A stretch of DNA of 64,000 nucleotides from Siminovitchia sediminis. Lineage in GTDB: Bacteria; Bacillota; Bacilli; Bacillales; Bacillaceae_C. Where the stretch lies: contig NZ_JBHUEO010000005.1 of NCBI RefSeq assembly GCF_042680885.1, positions 62,001 through 126,000 on the forward strand, in the 5' to 3' direction. Below are positions 7,606 through 17,087 of the stretch, one piece after another (position 1 is the stretch's first letter; every line of letters begins with the position of its first letter). The position numbers were made by a program, and so were the translations under genes. The notes under the pieces were generated by a model. That model saw only the letters and a program-made list of their open reading frames with translations. It had not been told where the DNA came from and ran no database searches.

Positions 7606-8478
7606 TTAATCTTTGCCTTTCCAAGGAATTGTCTTTGCTTCAATTAAGCGAATAATTCTATCTAGTAAGATACCAGTCACACCCATTAGTATAATGCCGA
7701 CATACATAATGTCACTTCGCAAGTATTTACTTGCATCCAGGACTAACCAGCCAATACCCGATACTGCAGCAACCATTTCCGAAGCTACCAGGGTGGTATA
7801 GGCAAACCCAATGGCTGTCCTTAATCCGGTGAATATTTCCGGTAAACAGGAAGGGAAAATAACATATCGAAAGGTCTACCATTTATTGGCACCAAGAGAT
7901 GCTGCAGAATGAATCCGATCTTCCAATACTCCTTTTACTCCGGATACAGAAGCTATATACATGGGTGCAAATGCAGCCAGATATAATAAAGCTACTTTTG
8001 ATAAATCACCTATTCCAAACCATAAGATTAATAATGTGTAGTATGACAAGGGAGGAAGAGGGCGATAGAATTCTAAGATGGGGTCCAAGGCAGCTCTAAT
8101 TTTTGATGAATACCCGCTCAACAGGCCTAAAGGGACTGCTGTGATTAGCGCAAGAAAAAAGGCGGATGCTAATCTATAAAGACTGTCAAACAAATGATAG
8201 ACTAAGCTATTTCCTTTATAACCATTGACTAGCAGGTCCATAAAAGCTGCCCATGTTTTAGCTGGAGATGGAATGAAAACTTCAGAGAAAAGGTTTAGTT
8301 TTGTAACAACATACCATGCCAAAAATACAGTAACGACCGATCCCCACATAATAAGTACTTCATGCGGGATTTTCTTTTTTTTCTTTTCAGGTTCTTCACT
8401 TTTAGTACCTTGTAATTGAGAAGGCTCGTAAAGCTGATACATTTCTTCATCGATTTTTTTGTCGGCATTACCATTCAT
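7606..8478 (-). pseudogene. tauC: Taurine/sulfonate ABC permease gene interrupted by an in-frame amber codon
   Basis: The first 200 codons (8478-7879) encode a cytoplasmic N-terminus of about 45 residues and the first helices of a SsuC/TauC-type permease. Codon 201 is TAG (plus-strand CTA at 7876-7878). The same frame then continues for 89 more codons to a natural TAA at 7606-7608 with perfect family character: TFRYVIFPSCLPEIFTGLR, VASEMVAAVSGIGWLV and a final DRIIRL helix. The stop falls in the EAA loop (SAASLGANKW-stop-TFRYVIFP), the contact to the ATPase. Homologues commonly have Q here, so a single C-to-T change (CAG to TAG) explains it. The full-length product would be 290 residues, normal for TauC. 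The truncated product lacks the ATPase contact and last helices and should not work. The start ATG at 8478 has AGGGGTGA upstream. Alternatives are a sequencing error or amber suppression. Confidence 0.85.
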
Positions 8479-8865
8479 GAAACTTCACCCCTATCATAAC
8501 CGGATTAATTTTCCAAGATTCTGTCATTTGGTGTGATGCGCTGACTCAAATCCACTTGTTGAATTTCTGAGGTTCAATGATATCTAACTCTATATATGTT
8601 TCCGTGTAACAAATATGAATCTTTTCAAGAAATTTTCATTGATGATGTGTACGAGTGGAAATAGGAGGACTTTACATTTATGATAGCGCTTACTATGAAG
8701 AGAAGACTGGGTAGAGATTAATCAAATTATATTATTTACGGTGCAAATTATCAACAGATTGTTCATTACAAAAAACTATAGATGTCATAAGATTTTTCAT
8801 TAAAATAGAGTAAAAGATCATACAGGAAGATCCTTGGTTTATTTTTAATGCTATGAGATTTCAAT
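8479..8865. other. Intergenic region upstream of tauC
   Basis: No gene. It must hold the tauCAB promoter on the minus strand. A cre-like sequence TGATAGCGCTTACT (8681-8694) matches the catabolite-responsive element consensus with one mismatch, about 200 bases upstream of tauC. TGATATCTAACT near 8568-8580 resembles the right half of the tpa operator dyad with one base deleted. Confidence 0.4.
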
Positions 8866-8897
8866 AAAAAGAAGCATTGGATGCTGATCAATGCTTC
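8866..8897 (-). terminator. Terminator of the APC permease gene
   Basis: Stem GAAGCATTG / CAATGCTTC (8871-8879 and 8889-8897), 9-base loop. On the minus strand it is followed by TTTTTATT. It lies 60 bases past the permease stop codon. Confidence 0.8.
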
Positions 8898-8957
8898 CGG
8901 AATGGAGTGAACTTCTGTACTCTTATTTTATAAACATTTCCTTCAATTTCCTGTTCC

Positions 8958-10466
8958 TTATGAAGATGTCACTTTTGTTGCAGAAGCCGTTGGCTTGTGT
9001 GGCGCAGATGGGCGTTCATTATCGTTCTTCTGGTGATCTCCCAGAATATATTGATCCAATGCCTCATCCGGAATTTCTTTATAATATTTAAACCTTGTGA
9101 GAAAGAATATGGCCCCAAGGGCGATCCAAACAAGTAAAGCAATCCATGACGGCTTACTTAGAAATCCAGGGGAGCCCGGGACAACCAAAAGCAAGAAAAA
9201 TGAAGAACTGCAAATGACTCCCAGCAATGAGAAGAACTTCTTCCAGGGTGCTACGATCAGTTGTTCTTTTTGGCTGCTTGGCTGTTCAGACCAATTAAAG
9301 AGCCGATAAGCAACAAAACATGCATAAAAGTAGGCAATGGTAACCCCGAGGGAGGCCATGTCAACGACCCACAAAAGTGCTTCCCGTCCAAAGAAGGGAG
9401 CCGAGAGAGTAACAGCCATTGTAAAAAAGATTCCCATATACGGGGTTTTGTGTTTTGAATGTAACTTAGCAAAGCCAATTGGAAGGATTTTTGCCCTCCC
9501 CATGGCAAACAGCAGGCGGCTTGTCGATACATAAAACCCGTTCAACCCTGTAAAGATACCCATCAGCAATGCAAATGTCAGCAAGGAGACTCCGATTTTC
9601 CCATAGGCATTTTCAACGATAACACCTGTTCCCCAAACATATCCGGCATCCACGGCGCTTGTCCATGGCATACCTACGCCAGTAGCGATAATCATAACCG
9701 AATATGTTAATCCTGAACAAAGCAAGGCGGTTACAATCAATGAAAAAGATTTTCTTGGATGAAAATCGAACTCCTCGGCAGCCTGAGGGATATTGCCGAA
9801 TCCAACGTAAGCCCACGGAGCAATTGCAACGATGGCCAGAATGGAAACAATAACCGGTTTGTCAGGATTGAAAAGAGGCTGCAGGTGGGCAGGAGAACTT
9901 GTTGGATGCATAAACATGGCGATAGTCAGTAAAATAACACCTCCAACCAGTCCGTTACAAAAAATGAATTGAGAAAAACCGGACAGGCTTGTCCCGCGTA
10001 TATTCAAAAAGGCGAAAATAACTAAAGCCGAGCAGGCAAGAATGGTTTCTCCAGCGTACACTTTCCACCCGGCAATTGTGTACAGATGTCCGACTTCCAC
10101 GATTGAAGGAAAAATAAACTTTCCCAGAAGTGCAAGGGCAGAGGCATTTAATGCAACGATAGACATATAGCCCAGTGTTAGAAACCAGCCGCAGAAAAAG
10201 GCATGGTACCTGCCTAAACCGTAATACGAATAAACGAATTCCCCTCCGGAAACTGGCAGTCTTTCAATTAAATATCCATAACATACTCCTATGAGAATCA
10301 TAAGAAGGGCGCCTATGGAATAACCAATTATAACCCCAAGCGGGCCGGCCATCCCCATCCAATCAACCGGCAAAACAAAGGCACCCCAGCCGATAGCCGA
10401 ACCAAATGCAATGGCCCAAACCCAATGAGGTTTTAACGACTTCGCCAACTGCTCACGCTGTTCCAT
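8958..10466 (-). CDS. APC-superfamily amino acid permease
   Basis: A 502-residue integral membrane protein with about twelve hydrophobic helices. The first helix carries the APC substrate-site pattern (AIAFGSAIGWGAFVLP), and a conserved PVSGGEFVYSYYGLGRYHAFFCGW segment follows helix 2. The last 35 residues are a hydrophilic cytoplasmic tail. APC permeases take up amino acids or amines by proton or cation symport or exchange. The start ATG follows TAGGAGGTTATCAG. The gene is monocistronic with its own terminator, and a good cre site lies in its leader. It sits beside the taurine cluster, whose own importer is broken, so a part in taurine, alanine or amine traffic is conceivable, but nothing in the sequence fixes the substrate. 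Confidence 0.8.
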   Translation of the reverse strand: MEQREQLAKSLKPHWVWAIAFGSAIGWGAFVLPVDWMGMAGPLGVIIGYSIGALLMILIGVCYGYLIERLPVSGGEFVYSYYGLGRYHAFFCGWFLTLGYMSIVALNASALALLGKFIFPSIVEVGHLYTIAGWKVYAGETILACSALVIFAFLNIRGTSLSGFSQFIFCNGLVGGVILLTIAMFMHPTSSPAHLQPLFNPDKPVIVSILAIVAIAPWAYVGFGNIPQAAEEFDFHPRKSFSLIVTALLCSGLTYSVMIIATGVGMPWTSAVDAGYVWGTGVIVENAYGKIGVSLLTFALLMGIFTGLNGFYVSTSRLLFAMGRAKILPIGFAKLHSKHKTPYMGIFFTMAVTLSAPFFGREALLWVVDMASLGVTIAYFYACFVAYRLFNWSEQPSSQKEQLIVAPWKKFFSLLGVICSSSFFLLLVVPGSPGFLSKPSWIALLVWIALGAIFFLTRFKYYKEIPDEALDQYILGDHQKNDNERPSAPHKPTASATKVTSS

Positions 10467-10486
10467 CTGATAACCTCCTAAATGTT

Positions 10487-10500
10487 TGAAAGCGCATTCA
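10487..10500 (-). promoter_or_regulatory. cre site (CcpA target) in the APC permease leader
   Basis: TGAAAGCGCATTCA fits the cre consensus TGNAANCGNWNNCW at every defined position. It is centred about 27 bases upstream of the permease start, immediately before the ribosome binding site. CcpA bound there would act as a roadblock, giving glucose repression. Inference from consensus only. Confidence 0.6.
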
Positions 10501-11046
10501 ATCAGCTTTCAAAGTTGTATGTACGATTTTAAAATGTCATCTATTTAAAATCAATTATTTCAGAATGTTTGTATTATTGGAAAAATTGATAGGACTGATG
10601 GTTTATTTTTATATGCTTTTAAAAAACCATCATGAATAGAATCAAGCCATCTTGATTACATGTGACCATTAGAGGGGAACTTCGATAGAAAAAAGACTAT
10701 TATTTTGCCCGAAAAGATGCAAATGCTTAATGTCAGGCAGGCATATCACATGTAATCTGCTTTTGTATTTTTTTCATAACCTATACTATTCATGGCTTCT
10801 GAATTTTGGTAAGGCATAGCAGATTTAATCTATAAGATAAAGTAAGTTCTTCAAAATAATAAAATGATGATGGAAAATAGAGGAAATCATTAAAAAATAA
10901 TGATTTACAGAGAAGCCAATGATAAAAATTAATAAATAATAAGGCAAGGTTTTTCCTGAAGTAAGATAAAATTGTATATTCAAATCACTTATTGAATATA
11001 GGTAAATTTAGTGTTTTAATGAAGAAAACAGGAAATTTTTACATAA
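10501..11046. other. Divergent regulatory region between the APC permease and glcE
   Basis: About 550 bases of AT-rich sequence without a convincing gene. It contains a perfect 12-base inverted repeat, GATTACATGTGA (10654-10665) and TCACATGTAATC (10746-10757), spaced 80 bases apart; each arm includes the palindrome ACATGT. These could be paired operator half sites for a regulator of the glycolate operon or the permease. No regulator gene for the glycolate operon is adjacent in this window. Confidence 0.4.
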
Positions 11047-12372
11047 ATGGAGGTGGGTCCAATCCAAACAACAAGTGTGTTGGATGAATTAAAGTCGGTT
11101 ATTCCGGAAGAGCGAATAACCGATCGTGTCATACGTGACCAACTCGGAAACGGAGGAAATGTGATCGTTTCCCCTCAAACTGAAGAGGAAACAGCAAAGC
11201 TATTATCATATGCCAATCAAACGGACCAAACAGTTTCGATTATGGGGGCGGGTACGAAGAGAGGGTACGGGGGCCTGATTGAAAGCACAGATATTTTGCT
11301 TTGTATGAAAAATTATCATGGAATTGTGGAGCATGTGCCAGGAGATATGACCGTCACGGTGAAAGCTGGTACCCGTTTTAGTGAACTTCAGAACTACCTT
11401 GCACAATATAACCAAAAAGTTCCGATCGATCCATTTACCCCATCTGCCTCAACAGTTGGAGGTGTAATTGCAGCCAATGACAGCGGACCCAAAAGGTTAG
11501 GATATGGCTCGGCAAGGGATTCGGTTATTGGAATGAGAATCATTTATCCGGATGGAAAATTGATTCGTACAGGCGGAAAGGTTGTTAAAAATGTGGCTGG
11601 ATATGATATGAATAAATTATTTATCGGTTCTATGGGAACGCTTGGTGTAATATCTGAAGTCACATTTAAACTAAGGCCGATCCCAAAATGTGAAAGCCTT
11701 GTGCTGCTGACAATTCCAGAAGATAGCCTCGATATAATCAAGCAATTTTCCGCAAGTCTACTTGATTCGATGATTGAACCGGTGGCATTGGAGTTGATGA
11801 ACCCTGCTCTTGTTGAAACGTTGGACGGAATCCGAAATACCGCACTGGCCATTGCCTTTGAAGATGTGGAAAGCTCCGTCTTATATCAAGAGAATCGTAT
11901 AAAAGATATGAAACCGGATGCAGCGGAAATCAGGATTTTCTCCGAAAAGGATTCTCAAGAAGTATGGAAGCGGTTTTATGAGTATCCGCTGAAAGAATCC
12001 TCGGATCTATTACAGTCCACTATGAAAATTGGAGCAGTAAATATGGACGTGCTAAGCATCATAGAGGAAACGATGAAACTGGAAAATCCCGGAAGCTTGG
12101 ATATCCAAGCCCATGGAGGATTGGGCCATGGACTGTGCAAAGTCTATTTGAAAGGGAAGCCGGGTTTGGTTTCCGATGCAATCTTGCAATTAAGAAAAAA
12201 AGCTGAGGAAAAGGGAGGATATGCGACGGTCACCCATTTACCGCTGGAATACCGCAAAGAGATAGATGTGTGGGGAGAAAAGCCGCCTTATTTTTTCCTT
12301 ATGGAAGGTATTAAAAAGACGATTGATCCCAAAAGGATTTTGAATCCACAAAGATTTTTGGGAGGGATTTAA
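11047..12372 (+). CDS. glcE: Glycolate oxidase FAD-binding subunit GlcE-like
   Basis: A 441-residue FAD-linked oxidase of the PCMH/vanillyl-alcohol oxidase fold. The FAD-binding half covers about residues 35-215 with GAGTKRGYGG, PFTPSASTVGGVIAANDSG and YDMNKLFIGSMGTLGVI. The C-terminal half is the shorter, GlcE-like oxidase domain. It is the non-catalytic or second flavin subunit of glycolate oxidase, which converts glycolate to glyoxylate and passes electrons to the respiratory chain. It is the first gene of a tight glcE-glcF-glcD-permease run, with glcF starting 2 bases after its stop. The true start is uncertain: the ATG at 11047 has no upstream ribosome binding site, and GGAGGTGGG lies just inside the frame, so a downstream non-ATG start is possible. 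Confidence 0.8.
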   Translation: MEVGPIQTTSVLDELKSVIPEERITDRVIRDQLGNGGNVIVSPQTEEETAKLLSYANQTDQTVSIMGAGTKRGYGGLIESTDILLCMKNYHGIVEHVPGDMTVTVKAGTRFSELQNYLAQYNQKVPIDPFTPSASTVGGVIAANDSGPKRLGYGSARDSVIGMRIIYPDGKLIRTGGKVVKNVAGYDMNKLFIGSMGTLGVISEVTFKLRPIPKCESLVLLTIPEDSLDIIKQFSASLLDSMIEPVALELMNPALVETLDGIRNTALAIAFEDVESSVLYQENRIKDMKPDAAEIRIFSEKDSQEVWKRFYEYPLKESSDLLQSTMKIGAVNMDVLSIIEETMKLENPGSLDIQAHGGLGHGLCKVYLKGKPGLVSDAILQLRKKAEEKGGYATVTHLPLEYRKEIDVWGEKPPYFFLMEGIKKTIDPKRILNPQRFLGGI

Positions 12373-12374
12373 TA

Positions 12375-13739
12375 GTGACTGTTACAGAAAAACAGAAAAA
12401 TCCAGAACCGGCCTGTACCTCTATCAGTTTAGGAAACTATCTTTGGAACGATCCCCCGGATCCCAATAAATGGGCCGACTGCGTTCATTGCGGCATGTGC
12501 CTCGAATCATGCCCTACGTATGAGATAACAGGCCAAGAACAGCATTCTCCAAGAGGCAGGGTACATCTGATTCAGTCGGTTGCTGAGGGCCACCTCGAGG
12601 TGAATGAGGAGCTGATTGATCCCGTTTTTGACTGCCTGGACTGCCGGGCATGCACTACGGCCTGCCCGGCGGATGTAAATGTCGGGGGCCTGATTGAAGA
12701 AGCGAGAGGACAAATCCGCCAGGCAATGCCTCTAACAGGCCTCAAGAAGACCATTAACAATTTCTTTTTGAAAGGTATGTTTCCTTATCCAAACCGTATG
12801 AACAAGCTGGGCAGCTTGCTGAAATTCTATCAGAAGAGCGGTGTGCAGACAATTGTTCGCAAAACCCGTTTAACCCATATCCTGCCAGACCATCTCGGAG
12901 AAATGGAAGGTGTCCTGCCGAAAATAGGCCAGCCGGTACGGGAAAAATACCAAGGAGAAAAGGTCATTGAGGCCAAAGGCGAACAAAAAGCAGAAGTGGC
13001 TATACTGACTGGATGTGTCATGGATCTCATGTTCAGTGATATCAATCAGTCAACCATTCATGTGTTGACCAGAAATGGAAATGCCGTAACCATACCTCCC
13101 GGCCAAACATGCTGTGGAGCACTACATGTCCATGCCGGCGACCGGGAGATGGGCCGCAGGTTGGCCAAGCAAAATATAGAGGCGTTTGAAGAAGCGGAAA
13201 CGGTGGTCGTCAATGCAGCCGGATGCGGTTCAATGATGAAGGAATACCATGAATTATTTCGGAATGATCCTGAATGGAAAACCAGAGCAGAAGCATTCTC
13301 AAATAAAGTGGTGGATATAGCAAAGTACCTTTATGATACGGGATATGATGTTCCTGAGGCCAGCATAGATACGACAATTACTTATCATGACGCCTGCCAT
13401 TTAGCTCACGGGCAGGGAGTCCGTGAACAACCGCGGGAGCTCCTGCTGAATATTCCCGGTGTGAAAATGGTACACATGCCCAATGCAGATCGCTGCTGTG
13501 GAAGTGCCGGGATTTATAATATTACCAATCCTGAAATGGCTGATGCCATTCTTGAAAGCAAAATGGAAAATGTTCCGGAAGAAGTGGAATTGATTTCGAT
13601 GGGCAATCCTGGTTGTATGCTTCAAATGGCCCTTGGTGTTCAAAAGTATGGCCGCAACCAAAAAGTTGTCCACACCATCCAGCTTTTGGATTGGGCCTAT
13701 CAAAAGGAAAACGGGGAGGTTGAAGGTGTTGGCCATTAA
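12375..13739 (+). CDS. glcF: Glycolate oxidase iron-sulfur subunit GlcF
   Basis: A 454-residue protein starting at GTG with TTGGGAGGGA upstream. Two ferredoxin-type 4Fe-4S motifs are complete: C36, C39, C42, C46 in CVHCGMCLESCP and C87, C90, C93, C97 in CLDCRACTTACP. Two CCG domains follow in the C-terminal half (GQTCCGALHVHAGD and HDACHLAHGQGVREQPRELL, then ADRCCGSAGIYN), the heterodisulfide-reductase-like module. It relays electrons from the flavin subunits to menaquinone. The 3' end overlaps glcD by 14 bases, indicating translational coupling. D-lactate dehydrogenase systems use similar proteins, so glycolate is the best but not the only substrate. Confidence 0.87.
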   Translation: MTVTEKQKNPEPACTSISLGNYLWNDPPDPNKWADCVHCGMCLESCPTYEITGQEQHSPRGRVHLIQSVAEGHLEVNEELIDPVFDCLDCRACTTACPADVNVGGLIEEARGQIRQAMPLTGLKKTINNFFLKGMFPYPNRMNKLGSLLKFYQKSGVQTIVRKTRLTHILPDHLGEMEGVLPKIGQPVREKYQGEKVIEAKGEQKAEVAILTGCVMDLMFSDINQSTIHVLTRNGNAVTIPPGQTCCGALHVHAGDREMGRRLAKQNIEAFEEAETVVVNAAGCGSMMKEYHELFRNDPEWKTRAEAFSNKVVDIAKYLYDTGYDVPEASIDTTITYHDACHLAHGQGVREQPRELLLNIPGVKMVHMPNADRCCGSAGIYNITNPEMADAILESKMENVPEEVELISMGNPGCMLQMALGVQKYGRNQKVVHTIQLLDWAYQKENGEVEGVGH

Positions 13740-15174
13740 AGTTCCTGTTCAAGACAGGCACATTGTTCAGCTGGCAAGACTTGTTTCAGGTCCTCGTTCC
13801 ATTCTTTATAAAAAAGCAGACTTGGCAGCTTATGATTGTGACGGCTTCACGGTTCAAAAACATTTACCCAAAGCTGTGGTTTTTCCAAAAAATACAGAGG
13901 AAGTAGCAGCAGTTGTTAAATATTGCTCAGAGAACGGATTGCCATTCCTGGCAAGGGGGGCAGGGACCGGCTTAAGCGGAGGAGCTATCCCGATCAATGG
14001 GGAAGTCATTATTAGTTTAACAAGGATGAAGAGGCTGCTGAGCGTTGATCTGGAAAACAGGAGAGCGGTCGTTGAACCCGGGTTTATCAATTTAAAGCTT
14101 ACAAACGCTGTATCGGATAAAGAGTATTATTATGCCCCTGATCCATCGAGCCAATATTGCTGTACAATTGGCGGAAATGTAGCCGAAAATGCCGGCGGGG
14201 CACATTGCTTGAAATATGGGGTGACCACGAATCATATATTGGGATTGGAGGTCGTGTTACCCAACGGCGAAATCATAGAAATCGGGAAAAATGGGATCCC
14301 TGATGCGCCCGGCTATGACTTGCTTGGTCTGTTGACCGGATCCGAAGGAACCTTGGGCATTGTAACGAAAATTACGGTCCGTATTCTAAAAAATCCCGAA
14401 GCCAAGCAAACAGTTCTTGCCTATTTTGACAACATTGAAGATGGCAGCCAGGCGGTATCAGACATCATTTCGGCAGGTATTGTCCCTGCAGCTCTGGAAA
14501 TGATGGATCAAATTGCTATTGAAGGTGTCGAAGCTGCTGCCTTTCCCGTCGGACATCCGAAAGATATAGAAGCGGTTTTGCTTATTGAAGTGGATGGAAT
14601 TAAAGCAGGAATTCAAGAGCAGATCGATCAAATTCTTGAAGTGTGCAAAAAACGGAATGTAAGGGAGGTAAGGGCTGCAAGAAATGAAGAAGAAAGAGAA
14701 AGGTGGTGGGCAAACCGAAAAACAGGATTTGGGGCCATGGGCGCCATTTCACATGATTATCTCGTACAAGATGGCGTTATTCCAAGAAGTAAACTCCCCG
14801 AGGTATTGAGAAGAATTCATAAAATCAGCAAAGATTCAGGTTTGCGGATAGCCAACATTTTTCATGCCGGAGATGGGAATTTGCATCCGCTCGTTTTATT
14901 TGACTCCAGAATACCGGGAGAAACGGAGCGGGCAATAAAAGTGGGAAGCGCTTGTTTGAAAGTATGTGCGGATGCAGGAGGAACGATTACCGGCGAGCAC
15001 GGCGTCGGGATTGAAAAAAGGGAAGAAATGCGTTTTGTCTTTAAGGATGAAGAGATCAGCGCACAAACAGACATAAGGAAAGTTTTTAACCCAGACAATC
15101 TGTTGAATGCCGGAAAGTTATTCCCGACTCCCGGAAAATGCGCAGAAATGAAACAGGAGCTGAAAAAAGCATAG
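13726..15174 (+). CDS. glcD: Glycolate oxidase catalytic FAD subunit GlcD
   Basis: An approximately 482-residue FAD-dependent 2-hydroxy acid dehydrogenase. The PCMH FAD domain occupies roughly residues 45-225 (FLARGAGTGLSGGAIP, YAPDPSSQYCCTIGGNVAENAGG, GSEGTLGIVTKITV). The C-terminal oxidase domain ends in the conserved ANIFHAGDGNLHPLVLF and TGEHGVGIEKREEM segments that form the active site. The open frame extends back to 13633 inside glcF, but the best start is GTG at 13726, 6 bases after GGGGAGG; a TTG at 13729 is adjacent. It overlaps the glcF stop. Glycolate, D-lactate or another 2-hydroxy acid could be the substrate; GlcE and GlcF alongside favour glycolate. Confidence 0.85.
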   Translation: MLAIKVPVQDRHIVQLARLVSGPRSILYKKADLAAYDCDGFTVQKHLPKAVVFPKNTEEVAAVVKYCSENGLPFLARGAGTGLSGGAIPINGEVIISLTRMKRLLSVDLENRRAVVEPGFINLKLTNAVSDKEYYYAPDPSSQYCCTIGGNVAENAGGAHCLKYGVTTNHILGLEVVLPNGEIIEIGKNGIPDAPGYDLLGLLTGSEGTLGIVTKITVRILKNPEAKQTVLAYFDNIEDGSQAVSDIISAGIVPAALEMMDQIAIEGVEAAAFPVGHPKDIEAVLLIEVDGIKAGIQEQIDQILEVCKKRNVREVRAARNEEERERWWANRKTGFGAMGAISHDYLVQDGVIPRSKLPEVLRRIHKISKDSGLRIANIFHAGDGNLHPLVLFDSRIPGETERAIKVGSACLKVCADAGGTITGEHGVGIEKREEMRFVFKDEEISAQTDIRKVFNPDNLLNAGKLFPTPGKCAEMKQELKKA

Positions 15175-15287
15175 TGAAACCTGATAATTGAATACCTGCA
15201 AATATTCTTTGTTTCCATTCCCTGCTTGACAAACAACAGATCAACCTATGAACCGGCAATCTCTATAAGGAAGGGGAAAGTACCGAA

Positions 15288-17078
15288 ATGAGTACTGGTA
15301 TGCTGGCTATTTTGTCTCTTTTACCCATTATTGCCGTAGGTGTATTTCTTGTTGGTCTCAGGTGGCCCGCCAGCAGGGCGATGCCGATTTCCTATGTTTT
15401 GGCTGTTGTATTGGCACTTTTTGTCTGGAAGGTTCCCGGGTTAAATGTAACTGCTGCTACAATTAACGGAGTCATCGTGGCTCTGACTCTGCTATACATT
15501 ATTTTTGGCGCCATATTATTATTGAATACTTTGCAGGAAAGCGGAGGCATGAAAACGATCCGCCAGGGATTTACCGATATATCCGAGGACAGGCGAATCC
15601 AAGTGATCATCATCGCTTGGCTGTTCGGTTCTTTCATTGAGGGTTCCGCCGGATTTGGTACGCCTGCTGCAGTGGCTGTCCCTTTGCTTGTCGGATTGGG
15701 CTTTCCGGCCATGGCAGCAGTAGTGGCCGGAATGGTCATCCAAAGTACACCTGTTACATTCGGTGCAGTTGGAACACCTGTTTTGGTAGGGATTCAAACA
15801 GGTTTGTCCGCAGACCCGAGCATAAGCAATGATTTTCTCCAATTGGTGACCATGATCGGCGGTAAAGCAGCTGTTTTGCACTTGATTGCAGGAACGTTCA
15901 TACCACTTTTTGTAGTTTCGTTGATGACCAGATTTTTCGGGAAAAATAGGTCTTTCACTGAAGGACTGAAGGTATGGAAGTTTGCCCTTTTTGCAGCATT
16001 TGCCATGACGATTCCTTACGTAATTGTAGCCAATACGCTAGGACCTGAATTCCCCTCCATGACCGGCGGACTTTTGGGGTTGGTGATCGTTGTCTCTGCT
16101 GCGAAAAAGGGATTCCTTTTACCGCCAAAGGAAGAAACCTGGAATTTTGAGGATGAGGCCAAATGGGATCCGGACTGGACGGGGAAAGTCACTTTGCAGG
16201 ATATTGCACACAAAAGCGGATCCATGAGCATGCTTAAAGCTTGGTCTCCCTATGTTCTTGTTGGTCTTTTCCTTGTCTTGACAAGGTTGAAGTTCCTTCC
16301 ATTTTTGGAATGGACTCAGTCTTGGACAATCGCTTTTGAAAATATGTTCGATTCAGGAATTACAGCAAGCTTCCAGCCGCTTCATTCACCTGGTACGATT
16401 TTTATTTTGGTATCTTTAATTACATTTTTCTTACACGGAATGGATGGAAGCGCATACAAAAGAGCTTGGGCTCAATCTGGCAAAACAGCATTGGCTGCGT
16501 CCACAGCTTTGATTTTTACCGTTCCGATGGTTCAGGTTTTCTTAAATACCGGCGGGGGTGCAGCAGGATATGAACGCATGCCTATTGAACTGGCAAATGG
16601 CGTTGCGGCGCTTGCAGGAGAATACTGGCCTTTCTTTGCCACTTTCATTGGCGGAATTGGTGCTTTTATTGCGGGGAGCAATACGGTAAGCAATATGATG
16701 TTCTCCCTTTTCCAATACGATGTGGGATCTCAGATCGGAGTGGACCCTACTTGGATTGTTGCTTTGCAGTCAGTGGGGGGAGCGGCAGGAAATATGATTT
16801 GTGTTCATAATGTTGTTGCAGCATCGGCTGTTGTAGGACTCCTTGGAAAAGAAGGTACAGTGATTAGAAAAACACTGTTCCCCTTTGTTTATTACGCATT
16901 ATTTACGGGGGCAATCGGTTATTCGATTGTGTGGTATTCCCAAAAAGGCCTCTTTAACCTTGGATCATGGATCGCATTGCTAATTGTTTTTGCAGCCATT
17001 TATGTCATTGCAACAAATAAAAGGCGTGCCGCGAGACTGGAAGTACCGATGTCTGATTCGATCAAGGATGTAAAATAA
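15288..17078 (+). CDS. L-lactate/glycolate permease (LctP/GlcA family)
   Basis: A 596-residue membrane protein with about 14 helices of the lactate permease family, which imports L-lactate, D-lactate and glycolate with protons. The conserved IEGSAGFGTPAAVAVPLLVG segment and GFPAMAAVVAGMVIQSTPVTFGAVG are diagnostic, as is the GAFIAGSNTVSNMMFSLFQ segment near the C-terminus. The start ATG follows AAGGGGAAAG. It lies 113 bases after glcD on the same strand and a strong terminator follows it, so it closes the glycolate operon. That context makes glycolate the preferred substrate and GlcA-type function likely, but B. subtilis LctP-like lactate use is not excluded. Confidence 0.85.
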   Translation: MSTGMLAILSLLPIIAVGVFLVGLRWPASRAMPISYVLAVVLALFVWKVPGLNVTAATINGVIVALTLLYIIFGAILLLNTLQESGGMKTIRQGFTDISEDRRIQVIIIAWLFGSFIEGSAGFGTPAAVAVPLLVGLGFPAMAAVVAGMVIQSTPVTFGAVGTPVLVGIQTGLSADPSISNDFLQLVTMIGGKAAVLHLIAGTFIPLFVVSLMTRFFGKNRSFTEGLKVWKFALFAAFAMTIPYVIVANTLGPEFPSMTGGLLGLVIVVSAAKKGFLLPPKEETWNFEDEAKWDPDWTGKVTLQDIAHKSGSMSMLKAWSPYVLVGLFLVLTRLKFLPFLEWTQSWTIAFENMFDSGITASFQPLHSPGTIFILVSLITFFLHGMDGSAYKRAWAQSGKTALAASTALIFTVPMVQVFLNTGGGAAGYERMPIELANGVAALAGEYWPFFATFIGGIGAFIAGSNTVSNMMFSLFQYDVGSQIGVDPTWIVALQSVGGAAGNMICVHNVVAASAVVGLLGKEGTVIRKTLFPFVYYALFTGAIGYSIVWYSQKGLFNLGSWIALLIVFAAIYVIATNKRRAARLEVPMSDSIKDVK

Positions 17079-17087
17079 GTCCAGGAA

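Noticed and set aside
8680..8721. 13-codon ORF after AGGAGG upstream of tauC on the plus strand
   Set aside because: A good ribosome site but a very short, unremarkable peptide antisense to the tau leader; no promoter or terminator supports it.
13633..13725. Longer N-terminus for GlcD starting at 13633
   Set aside because: It lies inside glcF without a ribosome site; GTG 13726 has an ideal site.
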